DNA of 64,000 nucleotides from Sclerotiophoma versabilis (taxonomy: Eukaryota > Ascomycota > Dothideomycetes > Pleosporales > Didymellaceae). Location of the stretch: the NCBI GenBank assembly GCA_012274445.1, contig JAAROD010000033.1, forward strand, positions 2,147,758-2,211,757, written 5' to 3'. Made by a program: the position numbers and the translations under genes. The first letter of the stretch is position 1; every line of letters starts with the position of its first letter. The notes under the pieces were generated by a model. That model worked only from the letters and a program-made list of their open reading frames with translations, did no database searches and was not told where the DNA came from. Below, in pieces: positions 12,007-23,157 of this stretch.

Positions 12007-13720
12007 GTGCGGAACAAGGGCGATTGATTAAGGTTGTGATGAAGCGAAGAGGACGGATGTGACTATTCGAGCAGCGAGCGTTAAGGGAAGAGCATAAAGA
12101 TAACCGCAGACATAGAAGTGACGATTGTCCGCACTGCGATGCCACAGTCACATTTTGCCCTGCATGAGGGACAACGACTCTCAACCCCCGGGATCGGGAG
12201 CTTGGATCATAGCTTGCTCGAAAATCGAGACTCGGGCACAGCTATGGGCATGGTAGTATGACTTCGCTGTAAACAATGCCCTACAGCTTACCTGCTTATG
12301 AATTGGAATCCAGAAGAAATCCAGAACGTAAAAACTCATGATGCTTGTCCATTACCCAGTATGTGCCCTAACGCCCTGTAAATGCACACGCTCCTTCACA
12401 CCACTAAGTCTGAGTATTGAGGTGGTGGGAAATGGACCTACTAACGCAAGTGTGGGGATTGGTTGGCGAAACAAGGCCGCCAACATCGAGAGACCAACCC
12501 CATCCCGTGGCTAAGCGCTGTTAGATAGGCAACGACGCCTACTGGACATGCCAGATGCGGAGGCGCAGCAAAGGCTGCGCATGGTTGGCGCACGGCTGCT
12601 GCCTGAAGCTACGAAGTTTAGCGGGGTTGCTCCGCGGGACTACACCAACACCCCTGTCTCATCTCCAAAACGCCCCTCTCGCCTGCCTACGAACAAGCAT
12701 TTTGGTTCGTGCGGTCTTTCTCCTCCAGGCATTTAGAGCCTTTCAAGAAAAATTCTCGAGCTGCAAGAAACAAGTCGAGTCTGTCTTGTCGACCGCGAAT
12801 GTGTACGTTGAGCTACATTATGTCGTTTTCTAACACTGTCAATTATCTTCATCCATTCGAATCTCAGCACTCTACATTGAATTGCTTCCTTAGACATACT
12901 GCGTTGGCATGTTCACTACTTAGAATTATACAAAGTTAGGTTTTAGGGTATATTGCTTAGGGCAGAGCGTCAGCCTACTAGGGGAACCTCAAGTTGAGAA
13001 CAACATCTAACAGTGGCTATAATCTAATGTTTCATGAGGATAGATTTGAAATACCATATAATGGAAACATAGCCCTGTCCCAAGCGCATGGGATTATCGC
13101 ATTTTCACGGGACTGCAATTCGACTCCAGTAGGGTCACGCATAGCTGAGTAATGTTCTTGCCAAGGCAATCTCAAAGCTCTCTTAGTTCACAACGTTCGT
13201 GAATACTCCTACAGCACTATTCTCAGAACGCTGGAACACGTAATGGTAATGGCTGCACATTGTTACACGCTATGAAAAGTGTGCCAGCGCAATGGCAGCA
13301 TACGCTAAAGATGAAGATGCCGACGCATTACATCTATCGTATGTTCCGCAAGCTTTTCGTCAAGTAAAGTGACCGCTCGAGTCACTCATGTTGCAGCTTG
13401 GAAGCCCGGTGATCTGTTTGTCTTGGATTTGTTCTTTCGATGTTCTGGATGGTCTGGCTTGATTCATGTTTTGAATAGTTGAATGCGTTATGATTCGAAT
13501 GATTTGATCGCGTTACGCTTTGATGCAGTGTGCTTTATCTTTTCTTCATGGTGTAGCCTTCGAACTCAAACATCATTCAGTTCCTATGTCACAACTGAGA
13601 TACAAGTTTACACACGTGTTACTATGCTGAGTTTGCACGTGCATTGCTTCGAACACTAAATCTATCTTGAATAAACCAGGTATAGCTATAGCGGAAGACT
13701 TGGATAACAATTGGCGAGCC
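12007..13720. other. Intergenic; no gene supported
   Basis: Frames near 12548-12940 overlap each other in all three phases and have no splice support. 12900-13400 is AT-leaning without recognisable elements. Confidence 0.5.
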
Positions 13721-13966
13721 ATGCACCATCGCGGCACAATAGTAGGCTCGAGAAACTCGGATTCTACCCGAAAAGGCCCCGTAACCAGATGCTTCAGATG
13801 CAATAGAAAAGACCATTGGCTCTACAACTGCGAATCATCCATCGTAACAGTTTTGAAGGGTCGCCGGCAGAGGGAAGAGGATGGCCGTTGCTTCAATTGT
13901 GGATTGAAAGGACACTGGGTTTGGAGATGCTCGTTCGATGATTCAATGGATTTAGAGACTAGGTAG
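13721..13966 (+). CDS. Double CCHC zinc-knuckle mini-protein, 81 aa
   Basis: The frame from ATG 13721 carries two CCHC knuckles with the C-X2-C-X4-H-X4-C spacing: CFRCNRKDHWLYNC and CFNCGLKGHWVWRC, separated by a basic linker (LKGRRQREEDGR). Such knuckles bind single-stranded RNA or DNA in Gag-like and in cellular RNA-handling proteins. The frame stays open upstream to about 13667 without an ATG, so an upstream exon is possible. No reverse transcriptase or protease is seen nearby. It may be a stand-alone small nucleic-acid-binding protein or a leftover of a retroelement gag. Confidence 0.6.
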   Translation: MHHRGTIVGSRNSDSTRKGPVTRCFRCNRKDHWLYNCESSIVTVLKGRRQREEDGRCFNCGLKGHWVWRCSFDDSMDLETR

Positions 13967-14396
13967 TCAATTTGGCATGGGTTATCTTGAGCGAACGAGC
14001 GTAAGAAAGGAATCCGACAGCAATACTAGTCCCAGAAGAGAGCATGTTTGAGTGCGAATTTAATACATGTATCGAGTATTTCCAGAGAAGGAAGCGGTTG
14101 CCTACATAAGCTACATCTGAAGTAAGCCGAAGTACTACCGAAGCTGCCCCTCATCTGAAGGAACCGCCTGGTACTAGATAGCGAGACGATGTCCCGTTAG
14201 CGCCAAATTGCATCAAACGTCGTTGACAGCGAATTGACATAACATTGCACATTGTCTTGTGCACTTGATGTAATGTTTGCAAAACGAAACTCGAGAAGAG
14301 GCACTGACAGAAGCTCGCAGACACGAAACGCTGACAGCCTGACCCGCTGACAAGCTTTACAGCTCTTCCTACATCCGATCGATCTCTATACCAAGA
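13967..14396. other. Intergenic, promoter of the following gene
   Basis: No frame is supported. No clear promoter element is seen. Confidence 0.5.
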
Positions 14397-15227
14397 ATGA
14401 GCCCCTTGGTCGCGCCGAATCTACTTGAACGATCGAAAAGTCCTCTTCAGTATTTGTTAGGCGCCAGAGACTTCATTATACGCTGCTACAAGGCCTTGAA
14501 AGGGTCTGCTCTGTGGATGGTCCAGCTACCAAGAGTCGTGGCTGCGACTATTTCCCCTTGGACAAGCAGCACCATTCGAGCAATCAGTAATGTGGGCCGG
14601 GCGATCATAGCTACCATACAAGCAGTACTCAGAGGAACAGCCATAGGAATAATCACAGTCCTGTTACTCCTACTACTCTACATTATTGTACTGGCGCTGG
14701 TGAAGGGTTATCGAATTTACCAACGGGAGAAGGAGCGTCAGGAAATCCGTCAACTCGATGCAAAACGCCAGAAAAAAGAAGATGAGCGAAGAGCGCGTAT
14801 TGAAGAAACGAGAAGAAGACAAGCGAGGATAGAAAAAACTCAGAGACTACAGGAGGAAATGAAACGGCAGGAGGAAGTCCTGGAGGCCCAACGGCGTGCT
14901 GACCATGATCAGAGGATATACCGACAATGGCTTGGTCAGTGCGAGATTTTGCTCAGTTGTCACGAAACAATGACCAGGTTTCCAGATCCTCCCTATTGGC
15001 CATGCTCATATGGGTGCCAGCACAGTGGCGTTCTGAAAGCTTGTAAACATACTATCAAGCGACTCTATCAAGCGTCTGGGGCTGATATTGAAGGACTGCT
15101 AGGGAAAGAGAGGCTGAAGTGGCACCCGGACAGATTTGAAAGGTGCCCAGACTCCTCTCGGGAACATATGAAAGCAAAGGCCACAGAGATGTTTCAAATT
15201 GTCCAAGCGCTACTGGCTGATGGCTAG
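14397..15227 (+). CDS. Membrane-anchored coiled-coil protein with J-domain-like C-terminus
   Basis: Intronless, 276 aa. Residues about 83-104 form a strong membrane helix (IGIITVLLLLLLYIIVLALV) with no obvious signal peptide before it. Residues about 110-180 are a highly charged coiled coil (Arg/Glu/Gln-rich). A cysteine/histidine-containing segment follows (CEILLSCHETM, CSYGCQHSG, CKHTIKRL). The end is J-domain-like, with KERLKWHPDRF containing the HPD tripeptide that in J-domain proteins stimulates Hsp70, followed by an amphipathic helix (KAKATEMFQIVQALL). Fungal proteins with this degenerate C-terminal J-like segment are known to me as a widespread uncharacterised group; that assignment is from memory. 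A role as membrane-tethered Hsp70 partner is inference. Confidence 0.82.
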   Translation: MSPLVAPNLLERSKSPLQYLLGARDFIIRCYKALKGSALWMVQLPRVVAATISPWTSSTIRAISNVGRAIIATIQAVLRGTAIGIITVLLLLLLYIIVLALVKGYRIYQREKERQEIRQLDAKRQKKEDERRARIEETRRRQARIEKTQRLQEEMKRQEEVLEAQRRADHDQRIYRQWLGQCEILLSCHETMTRFPDPPYWPCSYGCQHSGVLKACKHTIKRLYQASGADIEGLLGKERLKWHPDRFERCPDSSREHMKAKATEMFQIVQALLADG

Positions 15228-17306
15228 TTCATCACTTGCGATACTAGATACGAAGGCAGGGAGTTGTTCGTTTCCACTGTTGAATGAGCATAATGGATGA
15301 TGACGATGGGATAGTAGGGGTTGTGCAAGACATAAGTCATGACCCTATTGTTTTCGATATCATTTGGGGGAAACTCCAGAGTGAGCATCCGCACAGCCAT
15401 GTCCAAATCATGTCACTGAGTCTACATGGGCGTATAGGTGTAGGAAAGACGGTCAAGAATCAATCCGCGGTTGTAGTACGATGAAAGTACGGTAGTGTAG
15501 TCGCAAATGTTTAAATCGCTTCTTGCATAACGGTCTCAAATTTTCATCGTGCGACATCCCTGCACCCTAGCACGGGAAGTAAGCGTGTCCATCGATTACA
15601 ACGAATGTGTAGGACGCGCTAGGACAGCTATGCACTAATCAGGTCTACCAGCTCGTCAAGCTGGAAGCACGAACAGGTATAGTAATTTCGCACGTGTCTT
15701 CGCGCGACGGCAGTCGCAGGACTACTAGTAGCCGTCTTATCATGCAATGACATCTGCCGACTTGAACAAGACCCTTCTATCGATAGAAACCAGAGTAGAA
15801 GCTGTAAAGCGGTGCTGTATCAAGATGAGTCTGTCCAGCGACAAGACTCCACTCAGCCAGTTAAAAACAGCAGTGACCGGGTGATGATGAATTGCAGCCG
15901 CGAGAGCACTTATATGCTTAAATCACTCACAACGTACTACCAACACTGCAGTATAGTAGTAGGCAGGAAGCGACAGGGACCGCCAATGAGGTGAAGAGCC
16001 GAAGCGCTGGAAAGGCAATGGGCAGAGCGCAGCCAGGCTGGGATATCAGGCTGAACTGACTGCCAATGAGAAAGGCTACCTAAGTCGCCAGAAGCACGGG
16101 AAAAAAAAAGAGTGAACAACATCATCCCTACACAGCAATACCAACAAAACCTTTGTTTCTTCGCACATTCCACTCCCAAGGTAAGAGTACCCAGCATCCA
16201 CCTTGTGCACATGAATCAAGGCCATTCTCGTGCTCTACACGAGCTTTCCACAGTCTCGGTTCGTTTACCTATTTACACGCGCTTTGCACTCGCACTTGAT
16301 TCTCATACCGATATTTTGCGTTTTTCCATCTAGTTTTTTTTATTCTGTTCCTGATGTAGCCTCCTCCACCACAGATCAGCTCGCTCTTACTCTTACGGTC
16401 TTTGTAAATCATCGCTTTACCATTTCCCTCCTAGGAATACTAACCGAGTCAACCAGCGCACTGGCCTTGCCGTCAATCTTAGGTAAATAGCGATTGTAGT
16501 CGTACATGAACGAAAACTCGGAAAATAAAAACACGCCAGCGGCCTTTGTAAGCTTCCGTACACGTCGCTATAGACACGGGTTGCTTTTGCTTTTGCTCGT
16601 CAAGCGTGTGGGCATCTTGGTTAATCGCATGATGCAACGATGTCAGCGTATCTATACTACAAGGTATGGGTCACCGTATAGTTGAATTCTGTCGCAGCTT
16701 CATTAACGTTTGAGATTGACAGTTGAGCTGGTGGCTTTGGTGGATAGGAAGCTGTGATGCTTCTCTTGGTGAATAATCTCTGCCTCGCAGGGCTGTATGC
16801 AGAATTCAAGTGCTTCCTAATGACTATATCTTTATTGCCTTAGTTTAGTTAGTTAGTTACTTTAGTTGCAATGCGCGGTCTTTGGTAGGCGTTACGTCAA
16901 AGCCGCATCGATAAGGTAGCGTATGTCACCTTCTCTCGGTCCGCGTTAGCGACGGTGAAGAAGTTGGTGCTATATACAATACAGCGATTAAATTTGTCTC
17001 CGAGTTGTAGTAGATGTACTTCGATGCAGCCTGTAGGACTAGAGCCTGGGATGAAGACACATCTCCAGCCTGAGCCATATGCTGCCATCGGCATCTGATC
17101 TCGTTTTCAGACTAACTACCCGCCTCCCAGCTGACGTAAGACCACGTGGAGATGCGTCGAAATGCCATTTGCTAGAAATCTACTTCGTAATGTACGTCCC
17201 TGGATATACATTGGTCGCTGTCTGGAGGATAAAAGAGGCCCTTGTCGAGAAATTAACATTGCCCGTCTGCCTCACGCTTTTTGATCAGTGTTCAATATCA
17301 CCTGGC
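15228..17306. other. Intergenic; no gene supported
   Basis: Two kilobases without a convincing gene. A 65-aa minus-strand frame at 16897-17094 has protein-like composition but no exon partner. Short TA-rich tracts (16820-16870, TTAGTTAGTTAGTTAC) may be degraded repeat. Confidence 0.5.
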
Positions 17307-18269
17307 TCAGCACTTTGAACCAGTCACGCCCTTATGCCGCTTCTCTATTTTCTGTCTTGCAGTGTACACCCACTCGTCCAAGAACATCCACAGCCAAAGA
17401 AGCATAAACCACCCAGCAACAGCAGCACTCCCCACAAGACTCAGCACGCTGAACCAACGAGACACATACCAAATCGAGACCCACTGCACAGCTACCAGCT
17501 GCTCGGCCGCAAGAGCGACTTGCATAGAGCTTAGAACTATAGACACTAGAGCGAATACAAAGAGGATAGGCCCGTACAGCCGCGCGAAGAAGTCGCCGTA
17601 CTGTCCATGCACCTGCTCGAAGTGGAACTTGCGAAGCAGCAGCGGAGCGTAGAAGTTGAGCCGCGTCAGTCTTAGCTCGCCATAGCAGTACCTCCTCGAC
17701 ACAGCAGTGTCATCTATGCTTCTGAGTTCTGACGTGAAGCGACAGAAGGACGGCCAGTCGACGTCTTTGGGGATCAGGCTGAGGTGATCTTGCTGAGCGA
17801 TGTTGAAGTCTGTCTCATGTCGGATTAAGTAGCGATACGTGCGCAGGAAGCCAGCTGCAGCTCTACGAACGCTGCTCCTGCCCTCACCTAGCCGATTTGA
17901 AGGCTCGTCGAAGAAGCCCTCCCAGAAGGCGTGCGACAGCAGGTACCGTGGAAGGGGCTTAATGAAAATGCGGTTGTGTATCCACACAAGGTGCAGTCTA
18001 GGCTCTTCCGTGACTATGATTTCGCGGCCCTTGACCCGCTGTCGGTGTAGGGGGTTGATGTTCCCGCTGAACGGGGTGGTCATAATCCACAGGCGAGGGG
18101 CCATCGTCTCCAAGTCCGGCGAGCACAGATCATCTTGAAGAAATGATCTTATACGCGGGAGATCGCTAAGAGCAATCGAAGGCTGGCTCGGCAAGACACC
18201 AACCTGTGGCGCCCCAGATGCGGGCGTAAGATCGCGGACAAGCTCTGTCGCTCTCGAGAACGGCGGCAT
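17307..18269 (-). CDS. DUF6601-like fungal membrane protein, 320 aa
   Basis: Intronless minus-strand frame. The centre holds stretches I associate with the fungal DUF6601 family: RYLLSHAFWEGFF, AAAGFLRTYRYLIRHETDF, DWPSFCRFTSELRSIDD, YGELRLTRLNFYAPLLLRK and FEQVHGQYGDFFARLYGP. Two membrane helices follow at about 230-250 (ILFVFALVSIVLSSMQVALA) and 275-298 (FSVLSLVGSAAVAGWFMLLW). The N-terminal 60 residues are variable. Molecular function of the family is not known to me. It lies head to head with the broken NLR starting at 18552, about 280 bp apart. Length is typical for the family. Confidence 0.85.
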   Translation of the reverse strand: MPPFSRATELVRDLTPASGAPQVGVLPSQPSIALSDLPRIRSFLQDDLCSPDLETMAPRLWIMTTPFSGNINPLHRQRVKGREIIVTEEPRLHLVWIHNRIFIKPLPRYLLSHAFWEGFFDEPSNRLGEGRSSVRRAAAGFLRTYRYLIRHETDFNIAQQDHLSLIPKDVDWPSFCRFTSELRSIDDTAVSRRYCYGELRLTRLNFYAPLLLRKFHFEQVHGQYGDFFARLYGPILFVFALVSIVLSSMQVALAAEQLVAVQWVSIWYVSRWFSVLSLVGSAAVAGWFMLLWLWMFLDEWVYTARQKIEKRHKGVTGSKC

Positions 18270-18551
18270 GGCGGCCGTGAGGATATAGCGTTGCGGAAGG
18301 GTCTGCGTGCGTGACTACGAAAGTGCTCTATGCAGCGCCCGCCCAGCTCTGGGCGGCTCAGCCTCGCCACATGCAAGCACGTGCAGATGATGGGCGGTCG
18401 CCAGCTGTCAGCCATGGCCCTTCAGCTTTCAGCCTTGCATCTCAGCCTGACTGCCTTCTGACCATGACCTCTCCAGCTATCCAGCTCTTCATTTCATTCC
18501 TGGTTTCTTGTTCGCTCCCTACCCCACAGCGCGAGCTGACGAACAGCAACC

Positions 18552-19674
18552 ATGGTGGGTCGCGGGCGGGCCGAGGCGCAAGCGCGCCAAACACCGAGCA
18601 AGGCTAACGTTGATCTAGGTCCGGCCGGTGACCGACAATGACATCGGGCTGAGAGTGCTCCGCGACGCGCCAGCTGAGGCTGCTGAGCCCATTGACATCG
18701 TCGCGGTGCACGGCATCGGCGCACACCCAGATGACAGCTGGTGCAAGAAATTCGGCACGGCGGAGAGCCCGCGGTGGGTCAACTGGCTGGTAGAGGAGAA
18801 CATGCTTCCGGCCGTAGCGCCCCAGGCGCGCATCATGCGGTACGGGTACCAGTCGCAGTGGTTTGGCGAAGGGGCGATACGATAGAAGGCATCGGCGGTT
18901 GCACAGCGGCTACTGCTGGCCCTCGAGATGGAGCGAGAGGTGCAGACAGATCTCGCGTAGAAAGAAAAACCACAGCTGATCCTAGCAGGAGCACCCGTTC
19001 CGGCCGCTGCTCTTCGTAGCGCACTGCTTTGGCGGGCTGGTGGTGCTGAAGGTAAGCGGTCACGGTACTGCGAAGATGAAGTCATGGCTTAGGCTTTGCA
19101 GGCACTCCTCGACGCCCAGCACCACGAGAGCGAATGGCCCGGCGTGTTCGCATCGACCACCGGCCTCCTCTTCTTTGGCACCCCTTTCCGCGGCGCCGAG
19201 GGGATGAGCCAGGCAGAGATGCTGGCGGCGGCACATCGCGAATATGAGCAGGACAAGATACAAACAGAGGTGCTGAAAATACTGGAGCCAGGCAATGAGT
19301 TCCTGCAGGAGGTAGTGGACCAGTTCGGGAAGGCGCGAGGGCTGGCCAACAAAGCGCAGATCGCATGCTTCTACGAGCTCAAGTCGAGCAACGTGGGCAG
19401 GATCGTGGGCAAGCAAGACCGGACGGTAAGCTTCACAGGACGGGTGTACATATAGTGTTGTCAGGGCTGACTCTTTCTGTAGCGGTTCGTGGTGAGCGAG
19501 AGCTCTGGCTGCCTCGACCCGTCTGACGGGACAAGCAAGTTCTCGCTGTCGCGCACGCACTTTGACATGAACAAGTTTGGGAAGCCAACAGAGGAGGACT
19601 TCAGGATAGTGAGCAAGGTCGTGAAGGACATGATCAAGGCGTCTCCAGGCTTCAGTGCATCCAACGAGACGTAG
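18552..19674 (+). pseudogene. 5' half of a fungal NLR: alpha/beta-hydrolase domain, with premature stop
   Basis: Exons fit as 18552-18554 (a lone ATG), 18619-18939, 18989-19051, 19102-19425 and 19483-19674, with clean GT-AG introns and CTAAC/CTGAC-type branch points. The product starts MVRPVTDNDIGLRVL and carries VDIVAVHGIGAHPDDSW-like, WLVEENMLPAVAPQARIM, LLFVAHCFGGLVVLKALL and LLFFGTPFRGAEG segments of the hydrolase that heads many fungal NB-ARC/TPR proteins. The nucleophile position reads A-H-C-F-G-G, so Cys replaces Ser. A TAG at 18883-18885 stands where relatives have Gln (AIR-stop-KASAVAQ), the change expected from C-to-T at a CpA site. The frame ends at SASNE-T-stop, where the linker should continue KYYGQDLTRST. 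The missing NB-ARC/TPR half lies beyond a 3.4-kb insertion. Confidence 0.85.
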
Positions 19675-22600
19675 TACGATACGGTAGGGGTATAGAATCG
19701 GTACGTACGGCTCGATTTGGTGGTTAGTACTGCCTGCCCGTCCAAAAGGGGTAATATACGGTCCGTAAGCCGTAGTACTAACGTAATATTTCCTAATTTA
19801 GTAACTACAGGGGGGTAACAGTGAATTAAAGGTTTGGGTACTATGATATATGGTCACCCAATTTGATGAGCGGACTTTCCACCACGTGATTCTTAAGCCA
19901 ATTCTTCTGCAGTTGAAGCGCTTCAATAGTAGCTGGCGATAGACTATTCCAAAACGTGGTTATAGTACAACTTGCCGCACTAAAGCAGCGCTCACATTCA
20001 CAGCTCGTAGATGGGATGGAAAGGAAATCGACAGCCATCTTGAATAGTGTAGGGTAACGGGTACAACCCACGTGGAGCCACCACCGCCAGGGGTCAGCCA
20101 TCAACTCCTGATAGCTTTCGTCTTTGTTCAAATCTTCGTTGAGGTCATCAATATAATTATCCAGCTCGTTGTTGCGTTGTCAACGCTTTAAGCCGTGGTT
20201 GCCATGAAAGTAACCCTGGTCAACCTCCATAACAGCTGCTAGTGGGTTATTAAGGTAGCTGGCAGGAAGCTTGCGTCGTCTGGATTGTTGCTCTTCCATC
20301 TCAAGCTCCTCCTAATGACTGTTAGCGACAAGGTACTCTCCAAACGTCCGACGGAGCGATATATCAGCCTTCCGCTGCCAATCGTCATAGTCACGCCACG
20401 TGGATTTGAACCAATTAAGGCGAAGCCTAGGGTGTAATGCTGTAGCAATAGTGTAGTAACTGTGCTTTGGCTCAATAATCAGCTTTTCCCAATACGTATT
20501 AAGCTTCTCCAACCTAAATCTAATAGCTAAGGCAAGGTAGCTGTTGTTGGTATTATCAAACCTACTAGCTACCAAGGTATAGTGCTGCCACAAAGCTTAG
20601 AGATTAATAACAGTTTGCTACAACAAGCCAAAGCCTAATATACTATTGTTACCTTCTAACGCTTTATAAAGGTTGTATAGTACTTTAAGAAAGCTAACTA
20701 ACTCCTTAACCTCCAACTAATTGTTGTTAGTAAGCGCGTTAAGTATAGGGTTGTAGTATCAGCCTTTACTGTCATCCTTAGCGTTAAACTCCTTGTTGTT
20801 TTTAACCTGTTGCTAGTACTTGCGTTAGAAGGTTTTAATTAGCTTACGCAGCTCCTAGCAACAGAGTAGCATAACGTATACTAAGTGCCAGCGTACTCTA
20901 CTATCTTATAGTAGTTAAAGCCTAACAAACTTCTATATAGGGTTATTAGTACTAAGATTGTTAAAGGCTAACAGGAATAACTTATAATGCTTGTGTAAGT
21001 AATAAACAGCTCTTACAAAGTTGTAAAGCTTACTAACAACACTATGCTGTTAATATAGGTTGAATTGCTCTATTAGAGCTGCTTGTGCGAGGTCTGCTTT
21101 GAATTTAGAGACCCTAGCTCTATATAGTATAGCCTTAATAATAAGGTTAATAATATAACCTGCGCAGTAGATTTAGTAATTAATACTAAGTTGTAGTATT
21201 AATAACTGCTTGTTAAGGTAATAGATAAGTTTCTTATTATTATTAGTAGCGTTATTGCCTACAAAACAGTTAAATCTTGTCTCAAAATTGTACTCTTAAA
21301 TAACGTTAAGTATTACCAAGGCCTGCGTACTAGCTGTGTGGTTACTAAGAAGGTTGCTAAAACCAATTAGGAGGTCTTGTTAGCAGTAATTAGCATTAAC
21401 AAAGTAAGCTATAATACCTAAGAAGCTAAGATAGTTAGAAGAAGTCTATACGTTAACGCTTATAGCAATCTTACTATAAGCTAACTTAATAAGATAACGT
21501 ATCTCTTCTTTTTATCTAGTGTAGTGCTTATAGATATAGCTAGAGAGCGTTGTTAATAAATTAGGTAAGGCGTAGAGTAGATTAGTACAATTCCAAGTAA
21601 GCAGACCTTGCGTTACTAAGCAGGTAATATTACCAAAACTTAGGTCTCTTATAATCGTCTAATTAATAACTAAGTTTTAAAACTGCTCTTCCTCCTAAGG
21701 CGTATGTAACGTATAAGTTAACAACCTAGGCACGTGCGCAGCAGCTTTAAATAGAGACCTTAGGAGTCTAATTAGAGTACTTAGGATAGGAAGGTTAGTA
21801 GTTAGTTTAACTAGATGCCTTTTGCAGATGTAATTCTTAATGTGCCTAGTACTGTTAATAACGTACGCGTCTAACTTTAATTATAATTAGTAACACAGCT
21901 TGTAAAGCTATATATTAGTAATAGTACTATTAAGCTTAGTATACTGTAATTAAAGCTTAAAAGCCTATATATTAGAGACTACCCAACTACCTGTTATAGA
22001 CCTCTTCTACTTCACAGCGTAGCCTAATTAGGATGCCTTAAGACGCTCCCCCTTCCAGTATACGTGACTAAAATTAACGTTAAAAGCTATACCCTTAACA
22101 AAGGTTTTATTAATAGGCGTTAGGTAATTGTAGAAGAGGGCAATTAGGTTAATTAATACTAACTTAGGGGAGCTAGGACAGAACATTAATAAGGCTTAAG
22201 AGCTTGATTAAGACAGTTAAGGCTAAGAAAACAACAACGATGATAAGGCCTAAGATGCTCTCATCTTACTAAGCTGCCAAGAGCTTGGGCCATGGTGTAT
22301 TGGTAAAGGAGTATCCTCTAGTAAGGTACTGCGAGAAGAGCAAGTATTAGTAAAGTATTGCTGCATAGTTGGTATTGATTAGGTATAGAGACTGTGATTA
22401 GCATAATTAATCGCGCGTGGTCTTGTTGAATTGGGGGGTTAATAGGTATACGTGTTGGTTGATATTGGCGTTGTGGTGTAGTAGGTGTAGTTGGAAATCA
22501 GCAACAACGTTAGATTAAGCTTGCTTGCTGCTAAGGCTATACGCGAGCCAATGGGGGACGTTTTGTAGCTATACTAAGGTTCTTGCCGTAGCTATAGACC

Positions 22601-23036
22601 TCAGTGCGATATATAGCAACTAGCCAGTTAAATAGCAGCGTAAGGAGAGGTATTGGCGCGTAGGCACTGTTAGAAAAGCTTCTTTTGTGTGTATATATCA
22701 ATTCTGCGCGTCGTAAGACTTAAATATCGCGTGCCTTATGTTGTTGTAGTAGTGTAGAGGTTGTAGTACTGCCAGTGAGATCGCGCGTTAGGCATGGTGT
22801 TGAGGGCAAATCTCAAGTGCAAATCTCAAGTGCACGGACTCAAACATGGAAAATAGTAAGCGCACGGACCCAAAAACCAAAAATAACCTAATTTCAACCA
22901 ATCAACGTCATATCGTCAACCTTTACAGGCACAACCCAAAATATACCTAAATACGGTAGTAGTACGGCTTCAATCTCTGCTACGATACGGATACGGTACG
23001 GCCGACCTCATCGCTACGTCCTTCCCGCTTAATAAG
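19675..23036. mobile_element. RIP-degraded insertion carrying a hAT transposon remnant
   Basis: This block splits the NLR. Outside 19841-20593 it is rich in TA and nearly free of CA/TG, with stops in every frame, as expected of RIP. A direct TACGATACGG repeat sits at 19676-19685 and 22981-22990, and a related inverted motif (AGTACTACGGCTT) lies near both ends, but I could not define clean terminal inverted repeats or an 8-bp target duplication. A short tandem (AAATCTCAAGTGC twice) is at about 22808-22835. The block is probably a hAT element plus flanking rearranged DNA. Confidence 0.75.
19841..20593 (-). pseudogene. hAT-family transposase, C-terminal remnant
   Basis: On the minus strand the upstream frame (20593-20312) reads ATALHPRLRLNWF and the downstream frame (20131-19841) reads DPWRWWLHVG, FLSIPSTSCECERCFSAA and NSLSPATIEALQLQKNWLK. 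The latter is the hAT dimerisation domain (Dimer_Tnp_hAT type), where the S-x-x-C/V-E-R-x-F-S core is diagnostic. The two frames are separated by stops, and the N-terminal zinc finger and catalytic part, expected around 20600-22400, cannot be read through. The element is therefore dead. Confidence 0.85.
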
Positions 23037-23097
23037 CTGTACTACGGGTGAGATCCTGTCCGTAGTACTTCTCGTTGGATGCACTGCCAGGCTTGAT
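23037..23097 (-). pseudogene. Inverted fragment of the NLR linker
   Basis: Reading the minus strand from 23097 gives IKPGSASNEKYYGQDLTRST, which continues the linker that is cut short at the end of the hydrolase half (SPGFSASNE-T-stop). A 17-nt perfect inverted match links 19653-19669 and 23070-23086. The plus-strand NB-ARC half resumes at STTDAAKHK (23161), so this inverted piece ends exactly where that half begins. This indicates an inversion or template-switch event at the breakpoint. It is not a gene by itself. Confidence 0.75.
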
Positions 23098-23157
23098 GCT
23101 GGCTCGATCTCAGTGTAACTACCCATTGCACTAGATTTTAATAATGCAAGATGTTGA

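Noticed and set aside
16897..17094. 65-aa minus-strand frame with protein-like composition
   Set aside because: No partner exon, motif or neighbour relation could be found; too short to defend alone.
19675..23036. Terminal inverted repeats and target-site duplication for the hAT element
   Set aside because: TACGATACGG at both ends is 10 bp rather than 8 and lies amid related short motifs, and no matching inverted termini were found, so the exact element ends cannot be stated.
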